Assembly: GCF_014641455.1 (NCBI RefSeq)
Contig: NZ_BMHT01000002.1
Location: 330,595-394,594 of the forward strand
Reading direction: 5' to 3'
Length of the DNA: 64,000 nucleotides
From: Hymenobacter cavernae
GTDB lineage: Bacteria; Bacteroidota; Bacteroidia; Cytophagales; Hymenobacteraceae
Positions within the stretch are counted from its first letter, which is position 1. The number at the start of each line of letters is the position of its first letter. Under the pieces are notes generated by a model. It did not search any database. It had not been told where the DNA came from and saw only the letters and a program-made list of their open reading frames with translations. Shown in pieces: positions 33,047-40,945 of this stretch. The translations under genes were made by a program, and so were the position numbers.

Positions 33047-33372
33047 TAATCAACGAGAAGCAGCTAAGTAGCTTCTAAAGCCCAACCTAACCCTAGGTTC
33101 TTCCGTTTTCACTTAATCCCTAAAGCTTTGTACCTGCTGGTGAAAAGCTACTGTTGAGCTAGCTTATGCAGTTGTTGTTCTTTCCAGAATGGTTCCTTAG
33201 CTTCATAGCTTAAGCAGGCGTTTTTAAGCTAAGTAGCTTCTTCTACTTAGCTGCGTGAGGCACTGCTTTGCGGCTCTTTTTTACACTGATTTTTCCGGCT
33301 GAAGCCCACTGTTTTGAACCGGCTTCACCACCCCACTACACGCTACTCCCACTACCCTCGAAAACCATTCAC
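33047..33372 (+). other. Intergenic region before the inositol-phosphate synthase gene
   Basis: 326 nt without a convincing gene. It contains a degenerate inverted repeat: GAAGCAGCTAAGTAGCTTCT near 33055-33076 and AAGCTAAGTAGCTTCTTCTA followed by CTTAGCTGCG near 33225-33253. An in-frame extension of the synthase to 33268 is possible but would read as a poor, non-conserved N-terminus. Confidence 0.5.
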
Positions 33373-34701
33373 ATGCAGAATTCTATTGGCAAAGCAGAAG
33401 GCAAGCTCGGCATCCTCATTCCTGGTCTGGGCGCGGTAGCGACTACGCTCATCGCAGGCGTGGCCACCGTGAAGAAAAACCTAGCCCAACCCGTCGGCTC
33501 GCTCACGCAGATGGGCAACATCCGGCTGGGCAAGCGCACGGAAGACCGCTACCCCAAAATTAAGGATTTTGTGCCGCTGGCCGACCTGAATGACATTGTT
33601 TTTGGCGGTTGGGACGTGTTCAACGACAATGTGTTTGAAGCGGCCTTGAAGGCTAGGGTGTTGGAACCCATGCTGTTGCACGCCGTGCGCGATGAGCTGG
33701 AAGCCATTACGCCGATGAAAGCCGTGTTCGACCAATCGTACATCCAGAACCTAGAAGGCGAGCATGTGAAGCAAGCCGACACCAAAGCCGACCTGGCCAA
33801 GGCAGTGATGGATGACATCGAAAACTTCAAGGAGGCCAACGACTGCTCCCGCGTAGTTATCGTGTGGTGCGGCTCCACAGAGCGCTACCTGGAACCTTCG
33901 GCCGTGCACGAAACCATCGAGAGTTTCGAGGCAGGCTTGCAGAACAACGACCCCGCCATTGCGCCTTCCATGATCTACGCCTACGCCGCCATCAAGCTAG
34001 GTGTACCCTTCATGAACGGAGCCCCCAACCTGACCTGCGACATTCCGGCTCTGATTGAGCTAGCTCGCCAAACCGGCACGCCCATCGGCGGCAAAGATTT
34101 CAAGACGGGTCAAACGCTGATGAAAACCATCCTGGCGCCAGGTCTGCAAATCCGTTCCCTGGGCATCAAAGGCTGGTTTTCGTCGAATATCCTCGGCAAC
34201 CGCGACGGCTACGTACTCGACCACCCCGATAACTTCAAGACTAAGGAAGTCTCGAAGCTGAGCGTGCTGGAAGATATCCTACAGCCCGACGTCAATCCCG
34301 AGCTGTATGGCGATATGTACCACAAAGTGCGTATCAACTACTACCCGCCCGCCGGCGACAACAAAGAAAGCTGGGACAACATCGACATCTTCGGCTGGCT
34401 CGGCTACCAGATGCAGATCAAGGTAAACTTCCTGTGCCGCGACTCCATCTTGGCCGCGCCCCTGGTGCTCGACCTAGCTTTGTTCAGCGACCTGGCCAAG
34501 CGCGCCGGCATGTCGGGCGTGCAGGAATGGCTGTCGTTCTACTTCAAGTCGCCGCAGATTGCCGCTGACTCACGCATTGAGCATGATATCTTCAAGCAGC
34601 TCATCACGCTGCACAACACCCTGCGCCACCTGATGGGCGAAGACCTCATCACGCCGCTGGATCTGGATGATTATGACCAGGATCTGGTAGCGACGCTGTA
34701 A
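33373..34701 (+). CDS. Inositol-3-phosphate synthase
   Basis: Converts glucose-6-phosphate to myo-inositol-3-phosphate with NAD; the product can feed inositol phospholipids. The 442 residues have the Rossmann start KLGILIPGLGAVATTLIAGV, TEDRYPKIKDFVPLADLNDIVFGGWD, the central NGAPNLTCD, GGKDFKTGQTLMKTILAPGLQIR (active-site Lys region) and SWDNIDIFGWLGYQMQIKVNFLCRDSILAAPLVLDL. It belongs to the bacterial/archaeal type. A very strong terminator follows. Confidence 0.95.
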   Translation: MQNSIGKAEGKLGILIPGLGAVATTLIAGVATVKKNLAQPVGSLTQMGNIRLGKRTEDRYPKIKDFVPLADLNDIVFGGWDVFNDNVFEAALKARVLEPMLLHAVRDELEAITPMKAVFDQSYIQNLEGEHVKQADTKADLAKAVMDDIENFKEANDCSRVVIVWCGSTERYLEPSAVHETIESFEAGLQNNDPAIAPSMIYAYAAIKLGVPFMNGAPNLTCDIPALIELARQTGTPIGGKDFKTGQTLMKTILAPGLQIRSLGIKGWFSSNILGNRDGYVLDHPDNFKTKEVSKLSVLEDILQPDVNPELYGDMYHKVRINYYPPAGDNKESWDNIDIFGWLGYQMQIKVNFLCRDSILAAPLVLDLALFSDLAKRAGMSGVQEWLSFYFKSPQIAADSRIEHDIFKQLITLHNTLRHLMGEDLITPLDLDDYDQDLVATL

Positions 34702-34720
34702 GCTCAACTGATTAAAAAAC

Positions 34721-34758
34721 AAAGGCCTAGGTTCCCCGTGCGGAACCTAGGCCTTTTT
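34721..34758 (+). terminator. Terminator after the inositol-phosphate synthase gene
   Basis: A 15-bp perfect stem AAAGGCCTAGGTTCC with its complement and a six-base loop, then TTTTT. Both arms contain CCTAGG, so the iterated palindrome is built into the terminator. Confidence 0.92.
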
Positions 34759-34885
34759 GTAGGAACGCGCCGTGGCGCGTTCGTCGTTGAACGATGTTGT
34801 TAGAACACGTTAGAACAGCAATAGGAATGCCGAGCAAAAACGCCCGAACGGCGCGGATGCCGAACGCGCCGTGGCGCGTTCCTAC
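34759..34885. repeat. GTAGGAACGCGCC-type hairpin repeat at the recJ 3' end
   Basis: Arms GTAGGAACGCGCCGTGGCGC and GCGCCGTGGCGCGTTCCTAC at the outer ends; each arm is itself a small palindrome (GAACGCGCCGTGGCGCGTTC). The right end overlaps recJ: its TAG stop is the TAG of GTAGGAACG read on the minus strand. Confidence 0.85.
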
Positions 34886-36600
34886 AGGCGAATGTCCTTC
34901 AGCCGCAGCTGCAAGGATTTCACGCCGCGGTACTCGTTCAGATCCACCGTGTAGCACATGCTGAACGGGTAGCCTTTGGCAATCGGCTCGTAGTAATCAG
35001 CCAGGCCAAAGCCGATGGCGTCCACGGTGTGATGGCCGTCTTGCGTAACCACCAGCTTCAAATGCGAATTGCCAACGACGCGCGCCGAATCCGGCACTGC
35101 GTACACCGACTCCGACTCGAACACCGGATTGGGATTGCCCGGCCCGAACGGCTCCATCTGGCAGAGTAACCGGTAAAAGCTGCTGGTTATCTCGTTGAGG
35201 TTCAGCACTCCATCAATTTCGATGGGTGGAATAAGCTGCTCGGGGCGAATCCGGCCCGCTACGATGCGCTCAAAGCGCTCCTGAAAAGCGGGCACGTTTT
35301 CCACGGGCATCGTCAGGCCGGCGGCGTACATGTGGCCGCCATACTGGTCGAGCAGGTCGGCGCATTCGCCGATGGCCTCGTGCACATCAAAGCCAATAAC
35401 CGAACGGGCCGAACCGGTGGCTTTGCCGTTGCTCTCCGTCAGGATGATGGTCGGGCGGTAGTACTTATCGATGCAGCGCGAAGCCACGATGCCGACTACG
35501 CCCTTGTGCCAATCCTGCTTGAAGAGCACCGTGGTGCTGGCATTCTGGAGCGCGATGCTGTCTTCAATCATTTGCAGCGCTTCCTTCGTGATACTCGTGT
35601 CGAAGCCGCGCCGCTCGGTGTTGGTTTTATCAACTACGCCGGCTTTTTGAATAGCATCTTCCTTGGTGGCCGCTAGCAGCATTGCCACCGAGCGCTTGGC
35701 GTCGCCCATCCGGCCCGCAGCGTTGATGCGCGGCGCAAAGCCAAACACTAAACTGCTGATATTCAACGTGCCATTATGCAGGCCGGCTAGCTCACGCAGG
35801 GCATCCAAGCCGGGGCGCATGGGCCGGTTTTGGTCATTGAGCAGGCGCAGGCCGTGATAAGCCAGGATGCGGTTTTCGCCCGAAATGGGCACAATATCGG
35901 CCGCAATGCTCACGACCAGCAGATCCAGCAGATCGTAAAGCGGCTCCTCATCGAAGCCCTGGCTCTGGGCGAAGGCCTGCATCAGCTTGAAGCCTACCCC
36001 GCAGCCGGAAAGGTTCTTATCCGGGTACGGGCAATCGGCACGCTTGGGGTCGAGTACGGCTACGGCGGCCGGTATTTCCTCGCCGGGCAAGTGGTGGTCG
36101 CAGATGATAAAATCGACGCCCCGCTCGTTCGCGTACACGATTTTCTCCACGGCCTTCACGCCGCAGTCGAGCGCAATAATCAGCTTGAAATCCTGCTCAA
36201 CGGCGTACTCGATGCCGGCTTCCGAGATGCCGTAGCCTTCCTGGTAGCGGTCGGGGATGTAGTAATCGATGCGCTCAGGCCCGAAAAACCGGCACAGGTA
36301 CGAGTACACCAGCGCGACGGAAGTAGTCCCATCCACGTCGTAGTCGCCAAACACGAGCACTCTTTCGCCATTGTGGAGGGCCCGCACGAGGCGCCCAACG
36401 GCGCGGTCCATGTCGCGCATCTGCATCGGGTCGGGCAGCTCCGTAAGGCTAGGTCGGAAGTAGGTGCGGGCCTCGTCGAAAGAGCATACGGTCCGCTGGC
36501 AAAGCAGCGAAATAATGGCTTCGTTGATGCGTAGCGCATCGGCTAGGTGCCGGACCTGCGTCGGGTCGGGCGCGGGCTTGCGAATCCATCGTTTTTCCAT
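34882..36600 (-). CDS. recJ: Single-stranded-DNA-specific exonuclease RecJ
   Basis: 5'-3' exonuclease of the DHH superfamily used in recombination and mismatch repair. 572 residues. Motif I is VFGDYDVDGTTS (83-94), then ALDCGV (144-149) and CDHH (167-170); DHHA1-domain features are RINAAGRMGDAKRSV and GSARSVIGFDVHEAI with GGHMYAAGLTM; the OB fold lies at the C-terminus (MEPFGPGNPNPVF). The TAG stop codon is part of a hairpin repeat, so the last residues (LKDIRL) should be compared with homologues. Confidence 0.96.
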   Translation of the reverse strand: MEKRWIRKPAPDPTQVRHLADALRINEAIISLLCQRTVCSFDEARTYFRPSLTELPDPMQMRDMDRAVGRLVRALHNGERVLVFGDYDVDGTTSVALVYSYLCRFFGPERIDYYIPDRYQEGYGISEAGIEYAVEQDFKLIIALDCGVKAVEKIVYANERGVDFIICDHHLPGEEIPAAVAVLDPKRADCPYPDKNLSGCGVGFKLMQAFAQSQGFDEEPLYDLLDLLVVSIAADIVPISGENRILAYHGLRLLNDQNRPMRPGLDALRELAGLHNGTLNISSLVFGFAPRINAAGRMGDAKRSVAMLLAATKEDAIQKAGVVDKTNTERRGFDTSITKEALQMIEDSIALQNASTTVLFKQDWHKGVVGIVASRCIDKYYRPTIILTESNGKATGSARSVIGFDVHEAIGECADLLDQYGGHMYAAGLTMPVENVPAFQERFERIVAGRIRPEQLIPPIEIDGVLNLNEITSSFYRLLCQMEPFGPGNPNPVFESESVYAVPDSARVVGNSHLKLVVTQDGHHTVDAIGFGLADYYEPIAKGYPFSMCYTVDLNEYRGVKSLQLRLKDIRL

Positions 36601-36694
36601 ATGCGGGGCGGGAACCTATCGGGGCGTTATCTTCAAAAGTAAGAAGAAAACGGCGTTAGGCCATTCTCAGTCTGTCGGCCCGGCCCCAAAAGCG

Positions 36695-36702
36695 TACTTT
36701 TG
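36695..36702 (+). promoter_or_regulatory. -7 box candidate for the 37-residue membrane protein
   Basis: TACTTTTG fits TAnnTTTG exactly, 24 nt before the small ORF. No clear -33 element. It supports the ORF being expressed. Confidence 0.45.
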
Positions 36703-36726
36703 GGCGCCGCCGTTTATTCAGTCTTC

Positions 36727-36840
36727 ATGAAGAAGCTCCGCGAATTCTACACGCAGTACCGCCAATACATTCTAACCGATGGCCTGATGTATCTGGTGTT
36801 TATTGTCTTTATCGGGCTGCTGTTCGTGTTCTTCGGCTAG
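36727..36840 (+). CDS. 37-residue single-pass membrane protein
   Basis: ATG at 36727, stop TAG at 36838-36840. The protein starts MKKLREFYTQYRQYILTDG (basic, amphipathic) and continues with one strong transmembrane helix (about 21-36, YLVFIVFIGLLFVFF) ending in Gly. It has its own -7 box and is followed by a hairpin. Very short proteins of this design (basic head, one helix) occur in Bacteroidota next to recJ-like genes, as far as I recall. The function is unknown. It is easy to miss because of its size. Confidence 0.65.
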   Translation: MKKLREFYTQYRQYILTDGLMYLVFIVFIGLLFVFFG

Positions 36841-36897
36841 GAAGGCGCCACAGCACGTTATGCCAGGCTAGGTCTGGAGTTTAGTTGCTGTAAATAG

Positions 36898-36932
36898 AAC
36901 GGCCATGCGTCCGGAGGCGGAGCATGGCCGTT
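36898..36932 (+). terminator. Hairpin after the 37-residue gene
   Basis: 11-bp stem AACGGCCATGC with its complement and a 13-nt loop. The T run behind it is weak (TTGGTCCT), so this is a possible terminator. Confidence 0.5.
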
Positions 36933-37043
36933 GGTCCTGATTAAAAGCTTGGTTTAAAACTCCCCTTTGGGCGGTAGGCTCTTCGCAGCAGTTTCCCTAT
37001 TCGAGAATAAGCAACGCACCTAGGTCGAAGCGTAGCGCACTCC

Positions 37044-37754
37044 TTACCAGGGTAGCGGACCAGCGGAAGAAGAAGTCGTGCCGGTGGGGCCATCGGCGAG
37101 CAGCAACGCCAACCGGATGGCTTCCGCCGCTCCTTGCGCGGGGGTGTCCGTGCCCGCAAAGCCGTTTAGGTCGGTAGCCGTGTAGCCGGGGTTGGCCGAG
37201 TTTACCTTGATGGCCGTATCCCGGAGTTCGTAAGCTAGCTGCACGGTGAGCATGTTCAGCGCGGCCTTCGAGGCGGAGTACCCCAGCAGGCCCCAGTCGT
37301 TCTGACCACTGAGGGTGAGCGAGCCCAGCGGACTAGACACGTTGACAATGCGCCCCGCCGCAGCCCGCTTCACCAGCGGTAAAAGCGTTTGGGTGACGGC
37401 GAGCGTGCTCAGGAAATTGGTTTGGAGCGCTTGTTCCACGCTACGCACGTCGGCACTGCTGGGCGAGCCGTCGCCGGCCACATTGATGCCCGCATTGTTC
37501 ACCAGAATGTCGAGGCGGCCTTCCTCGCGCTGCAAATGAGCCGCCGCCGCGTCGAGCGTCGCTTGGTTGGCTAGGTCTACTGCGAGGAATCGGACGTCGC
37601 CTTCGGCGGCTAGCTCCGCTACAGCTTGCTGGCCTTTGGCGGCCTCGCGGGCACCTAGGTACACCCGGCAACCCGCCTGTAGCAGTCCCCGCGCAATTTC
37701 GAAGCCGATGCCTTTGTTGGCGCCGGTGACCAGCGCAATTTTCTTGTTTGCCAT
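37044..37754 (-). CDS. Short-chain dehydrogenase/reductase
   Basis: 236 residues with a classical SDR layout: TGANKGIGFEIA near the start (NAD(P)-binding TGxxxGIG), DILVNNAGIN (NNAG), RIVNVSSPLGS (catalytic Ser), YSASKAA (YxxxK) and the SANPGYTATDLNG loop. Carbonyl-reductase-like members have the same NANPG...T sequence. The start at 37754 gives the standard N-terminus. It follows an AraC regulator in the same direction (118 nt), which probably controls it. Substrate unknown. Confidence 0.93.
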   Translation of the reverse strand: MANKKIALVTGANKGIGFEIARGLLQAGCRVYLGAREAAKGQQAVAELAAEGDVRFLAVDLANQATLDAAAAHLQREEGRLDILVNNAGINVAGDGSPSSADVRSVEQALQTNFLSTLAVTQTLLPLVKRAAAGRIVNVSSPLGSLTLSGQNDWGLLGYSASKAALNMLTVQLAYELRDTAIKVNSANPGYTATDLNGFAGTDTPAQGAAEAIRLALLLADGPTGTTSSSAGPLPW

Positions 37755-37872
37755 GTTGCCTGCGGGTTTTACCTCCTTGAATAAGGAGGCGAGTAAGTAC
37801 ACCCAAAGGTCCAGGTGATAGTCGGGCAGTAAACTTCGCTAGTCAACCCATCTGTTTTACAATTCAAACATG

Positions 37873-38808
37873 TTAGACGCCAAACACGGCCAAATGCCGG
37901 AAGTCGCCCGGCGTCTGGCCAGCGTGGCGCTTGAAAAAGGTACAGAAGTGGGCCACATCGGCAAAACCTAGGCTATCGGCAATTTCCGAAATGCTCCAGG
38001 TGGTTTGCTTCAGCAAGAGCTTAGCTTCCTGCATCAAGCGGCTACTGATGAGGGCCGTGGTGGTGTGGCCCGTCGTTTCCTTCAGCACGCGGTTGAGGTG
38101 GTTGACGTGCACCGCTAATTGGTCGGCATAGTCGGCGGCAGTGCGCAGACGCAGGGGCGGTTGCGGGCTTTGGCGCGGAAACTGCCGCTCCAGCAGCTCC
38201 GTGAATTGGGTGGCAACGCGTTCGGCGGCACCGTGCGTAGCCAGTCGAGCGGCGGCCGGCTGTAGCTTCTGCACCAGGTGAATCAGCTCCCAGAGGTAGG
38301 TGCGCAGCAGGTCGTGCTTGTAGGCGTAGCCCGACACGAGCTCGTGTGCCATCTTCTGAAAAATAGCTTCGAGCGCCACGCAGTCGGCCTCGGTCACTTC
38401 CCACACCGGGTAGGCCCCGGGCTGAAAAATCGGCAGCTCCGCCAGCACTACCCCGGTGCGGGCGGGCAGCAAAAACGCGTCGTCGAAGAGGCAAGAATAG
38501 CCTGCGGGTGCTTCGGTAAGCGGCAGCCACCGGTAGGGCACGCGCGGCGTCACTAGAAATAAGGTATTGGCGCCGACGTGCGGGGCCTGGTCGGCATATT
38601 CCACCTGGCTGCGCCCACGGCAGAGCGTAATCTTATGGTAGGACCGCCGGTTAAACGTCATCGGGGGCGCTCCGCGGAGGTCTGCCAATGGGAATACGTT
38701 AAAATGCCCCACTCCTTGCTCCATATCCGGCGGCGGCAAGACACCAGCCGCGGACTCAGCAGTAGGGGCACACGCGTCGTAAAAGGCAGTGAGGGAGTTC
38801 GGTTTCAT
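37873..38808 (-). CDS. AraC-family regulator upstream of the SDR gene
   Basis: 311 residues: an N-terminal cupin-type sensor part (RRSYHKITLCRGRSQVEYAD near 54-73, NTLFLVTPRVPYRW near 80-93) and a C-terminal HTH domain (about 210-305) with YADQLAVHVNHLNRVLKETTG and ISEIADSLGFADVAHFCTFFKRHAGQTPGDFR. An alternative ATG lies 5 codons upstream. AraC-plus-SDR pairs are frequent in Bacteroidota. The inducer is unknown. Confidence 0.9.
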   Translation of the reverse strand: MKPNSLTAFYDACAPTAESAAGVLPPPDMEQGVGHFNVFPLADLRGAPPMTFNRRSYHKITLCRGRSQVEYADQAPHVGANTLFLVTPRVPYRWLPLTEAPAGYSCLFDDAFLLPARTGVVLAELPIFQPGAYPVWEVTEADCVALEAIFQKMAHELVSGYAYKHDLLRTYLWELIHLVQKLQPAAARLATHGAAERVATQFTELLERQFPRQSPQPPLRLRTAADYADQLAVHVNHLNRVLKETTGHTTTALISSRLMQEAKLLLKQTTWSISEIADSLGFADVAHFCTFFKRHAGQTPGDFRHLAVFGV

Positions 38809-38910
38809 ACGGGTAATTGGCACAAGTCACGCGGGCGAGTAGACAGCACTAAACTTACAACCAAGGCCACCTTTCCGGAGTTTTCAGGAATGATCTGACA
38901 GAACCTAGCT

Positions 38911-38944
38911 GTTCAACGATGAACGCGCTGTGGCGCGTTCCTAC
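38911..38944. repeat. Half copy of the GTAGGAACGCGCC repeat at a 3' end
   Basis: GTTCAACGATGAACGCGCTG followed by TGGCGCGTTCCTAC. This is one arm of the family seen whole at 34759 and 61647. Read on the minus strand, its GTAGG supplies the TAG stop of the TPR gene. Confidence 0.75.
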
Positions 38945-40785
38945 TGATTTACGGCGTCGCCGCGCAGCTTGCGGAAGCGCTTGCGGGCTTCGGCGGTGTA
39001 GATACTGCCGGGGTATTTCACCAGCACTTCGTTGTACACCTCCTTAGCCTTTTCGCGGTCCTGCACATTCTCTTCCAGGATGCTGGCTGTGAGGAAGAGC
39101 GCATCATCGCTCAGCACATCGTACTTCGGGTTGGCCGTGATGCGCTGAAGCGTGTTCAAGGCACCTTGGTAATCGCCGGTGCGGCGCTGCAACTGCGCTT
39201 TCAGGTACCAGGCGTCGTCGGTGAGGGCGTGGCCGGGGTACTTCTGCAACAGATTGTCAAGCCCCTGAATGGCCTGCGGCATCTTGTTCTGAAACACCAT
39301 CTGCTCCACGGCGGCATAGTCGTGCAGGGCAATGCCGGCGGTGTCCATGGCCGTGTTATCGGTGATGAACAGCGAGAGCTGCATGGCATCATTGGCGATT
39401 TCGCGGCTCGTGGCGAGCTTCAGAATGTCGAGGTGGCTCTGGGCTAGCTTGAAGTCGCCGGCGAAGTAGCTGAGGCGTGCGTTACGCAGCTTGGCCTCGT
39501 AGCCCACCGGCGAATCCTTGTGCGACTTCTCTACCTGCGAATAAAGCAGCGTCGCCTCCCACGGCTCCCCGCGCAACAGGTAGATATCGGCCAGGTTAAT
39601 CTTGGCTTCGTCTACCACATCGGAGCTGGCCCGCGGCATACTGATTACCTCCTGCAACAGCGTAATGGCTTTGTCCTTCTCATCAAGCTGGAAAGCGTAG
39701 AGCGTCGCCATGTTGCGCAGCACGGGCGCGGTTTCGGGCGTCTTACCTAGCTCGGTCAGCACCTGCTGGTACTCCCCTATCAGGCTCCGGATTTTGGCCG
39801 GATCGACGGGGTACGTATTGCGCACCTGCTCCTCGCGGGCCTGCACCAGCCGCTGCCGCGCAATGCCGTAGAACGGCCCCGTGCGATACTCCCGAATCAC
39901 GTATTCGTAGCCGACAATGGCACTTTCGTAGTCCTTGTTGCGCTGCGCGATAGAAGCTAGGTCCATTACCCGGCCGCCTTCCGCACGGCTCCGACGATCC
40001 AGCGCTTTGGCTTGTACCAAGGCGCCGGTGAAGTCGTGGCGCTGCATCTGGAGCCACAGCAGTAGCTCGCTATATACCTGTTGCTCGGGGTATTTCTGCA
40101 CGTTGGCTAGCAGCTGCTTTTCCAACGCGTCGAAGTCTTTTTCCTCGTGCAAGCTATTCTGGAGCATGTTGCGCACGAAAGGCAGCTGCTGCGCATCATC
40201 CTGCACGAGGCGCAGGGTTTCTGTCAGCAGCTTGTCGGTCTGCTGGGTTTGGGTGTACAGCTGAATGAGTTGCGGACCGTATTCCCGCTCGTTCTTGGCC
40301 AGCACCCGACCACGCAGGTAAGTTTTTTCGGTCCAGTCGAGCTGGTCGCGCTTCGCAAACTCGTTTGCTACGGGTATCACCTGCTCCGTGGTGAGCTGGC
40401 TGAGGACTCGCTCGTACTGCTTCGTGGCGGCCGTTTTGTCGCCGGCGGCCGCGTACACGCCGCCCAGCGCCACGCCATAGCTAGGTTCCTGCGGCCGTTG
40501 GCGGATGGCCTTCTTGGCCAGCTTCTCGGCGTTCTTATACTGGTGCAGCGCCTGAAGCGCACCTAGGTAATCGGGCAGGATGTTGGGCGCCGTTTGCTCA
40601 TCGGTGCGCAGCCGACCAAACAGGAACGCGGCTTTTTCATTTTCGCCTTTCCGGGCATATTCCTTCGCCAGGGCAATGTTGCCGCCACTCTCCTCATCCT
40701 GAGCGTGCACGGGTGTTCCAGCGAGCAGCAGACCTAGGGCCAGCAGCCCGCACAATCGTTTAGACGAAGAGTTCAACCGAATCAT
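38941..40785 (-). CDS. Large secreted tetratricopeptide-repeat protein
   Basis: 614 residues. A signal peptide (about 1-29, LCGLLALGLLLAGTPVHAQ) precedes many TPR or TPR-like helical repeats along the whole chain (for example GENEKAAFLFGRLRTDEQ, DYESAIVGYEYVIREY, DYQGALNTLQRI, DREKAKEVYNEVLVKYPGS). It should be a periplasmic scaffold or an outer-membrane-associated protein; the partner is unknown. The TAG stop lies in a repeat arm. Confidence 0.88.
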   Translation of the reverse strand: MIRLNSSSKRLCGLLALGLLLAGTPVHAQDEESGGNIALAKEYARKGENEKAAFLFGRLRTDEQTAPNILPDYLGALQALHQYKNAEKLAKKAIRQRPQEPSYGVALGGVYAAAGDKTAATKQYERVLSQLTTEQVIPVANEFAKRDQLDWTEKTYLRGRVLAKNEREYGPQLIQLYTQTQQTDKLLTETLRLVQDDAQQLPFVRNMLQNSLHEEKDFDALEKQLLANVQKYPEQQVYSELLLWLQMQRHDFTGALVQAKALDRRSRAEGGRVMDLASIAQRNKDYESAIVGYEYVIREYRTGPFYGIARQRLVQAREEQVRNTYPVDPAKIRSLIGEYQQVLTELGKTPETAPVLRNMATLYAFQLDEKDKAITLLQEVISMPRASSDVVDEAKINLADIYLLRGEPWEATLLYSQVEKSHKDSPVGYEAKLRNARLSYFAGDFKLAQSHLDILKLATSREIANDAMQLSLFITDNTAMDTAGIALHDYAAVEQMVFQNKMPQAIQGLDNLLQKYPGHALTDDAWYLKAQLQRRTGDYQGALNTLQRITANPKYDVLSDDALFLTASILEENVQDREKAKEVYNEVLVKYPGSIYTAEARKRFRKLRGDAVNQ

Positions 40786-40885
40786 ATGCGAAAAGGAAAT
40801 ACTGGTATTTAAACTCGCAGCTGCTCACTTTCATTACACTCTGGCGAGAAAATCCTTGAGCTGAAAACCTAGGTTCAACTACCGA

Positions 40886-40923
40886 CAACGAAAAAGGGCC
40901 GCACCCTAAGGTACGGCCCTTTG
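40886..40923 (-). terminator. Terminator after the PpiD-like gene
   Basis: On the minus strand the stem AAAGGGCCG(T)ACC/GGTGCGGCCCTTT is followed by TTTCG with a T run. Confidence 0.85.
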
Positions 40924-40945
40924 CTTGGACTAGGATGCGTGCGGC

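Noticed and set aside
35830..36534. 234-codon open frame opposite recJ
   Set aside because: Antisense of a conserved exonuclease, no domain and no start signals.
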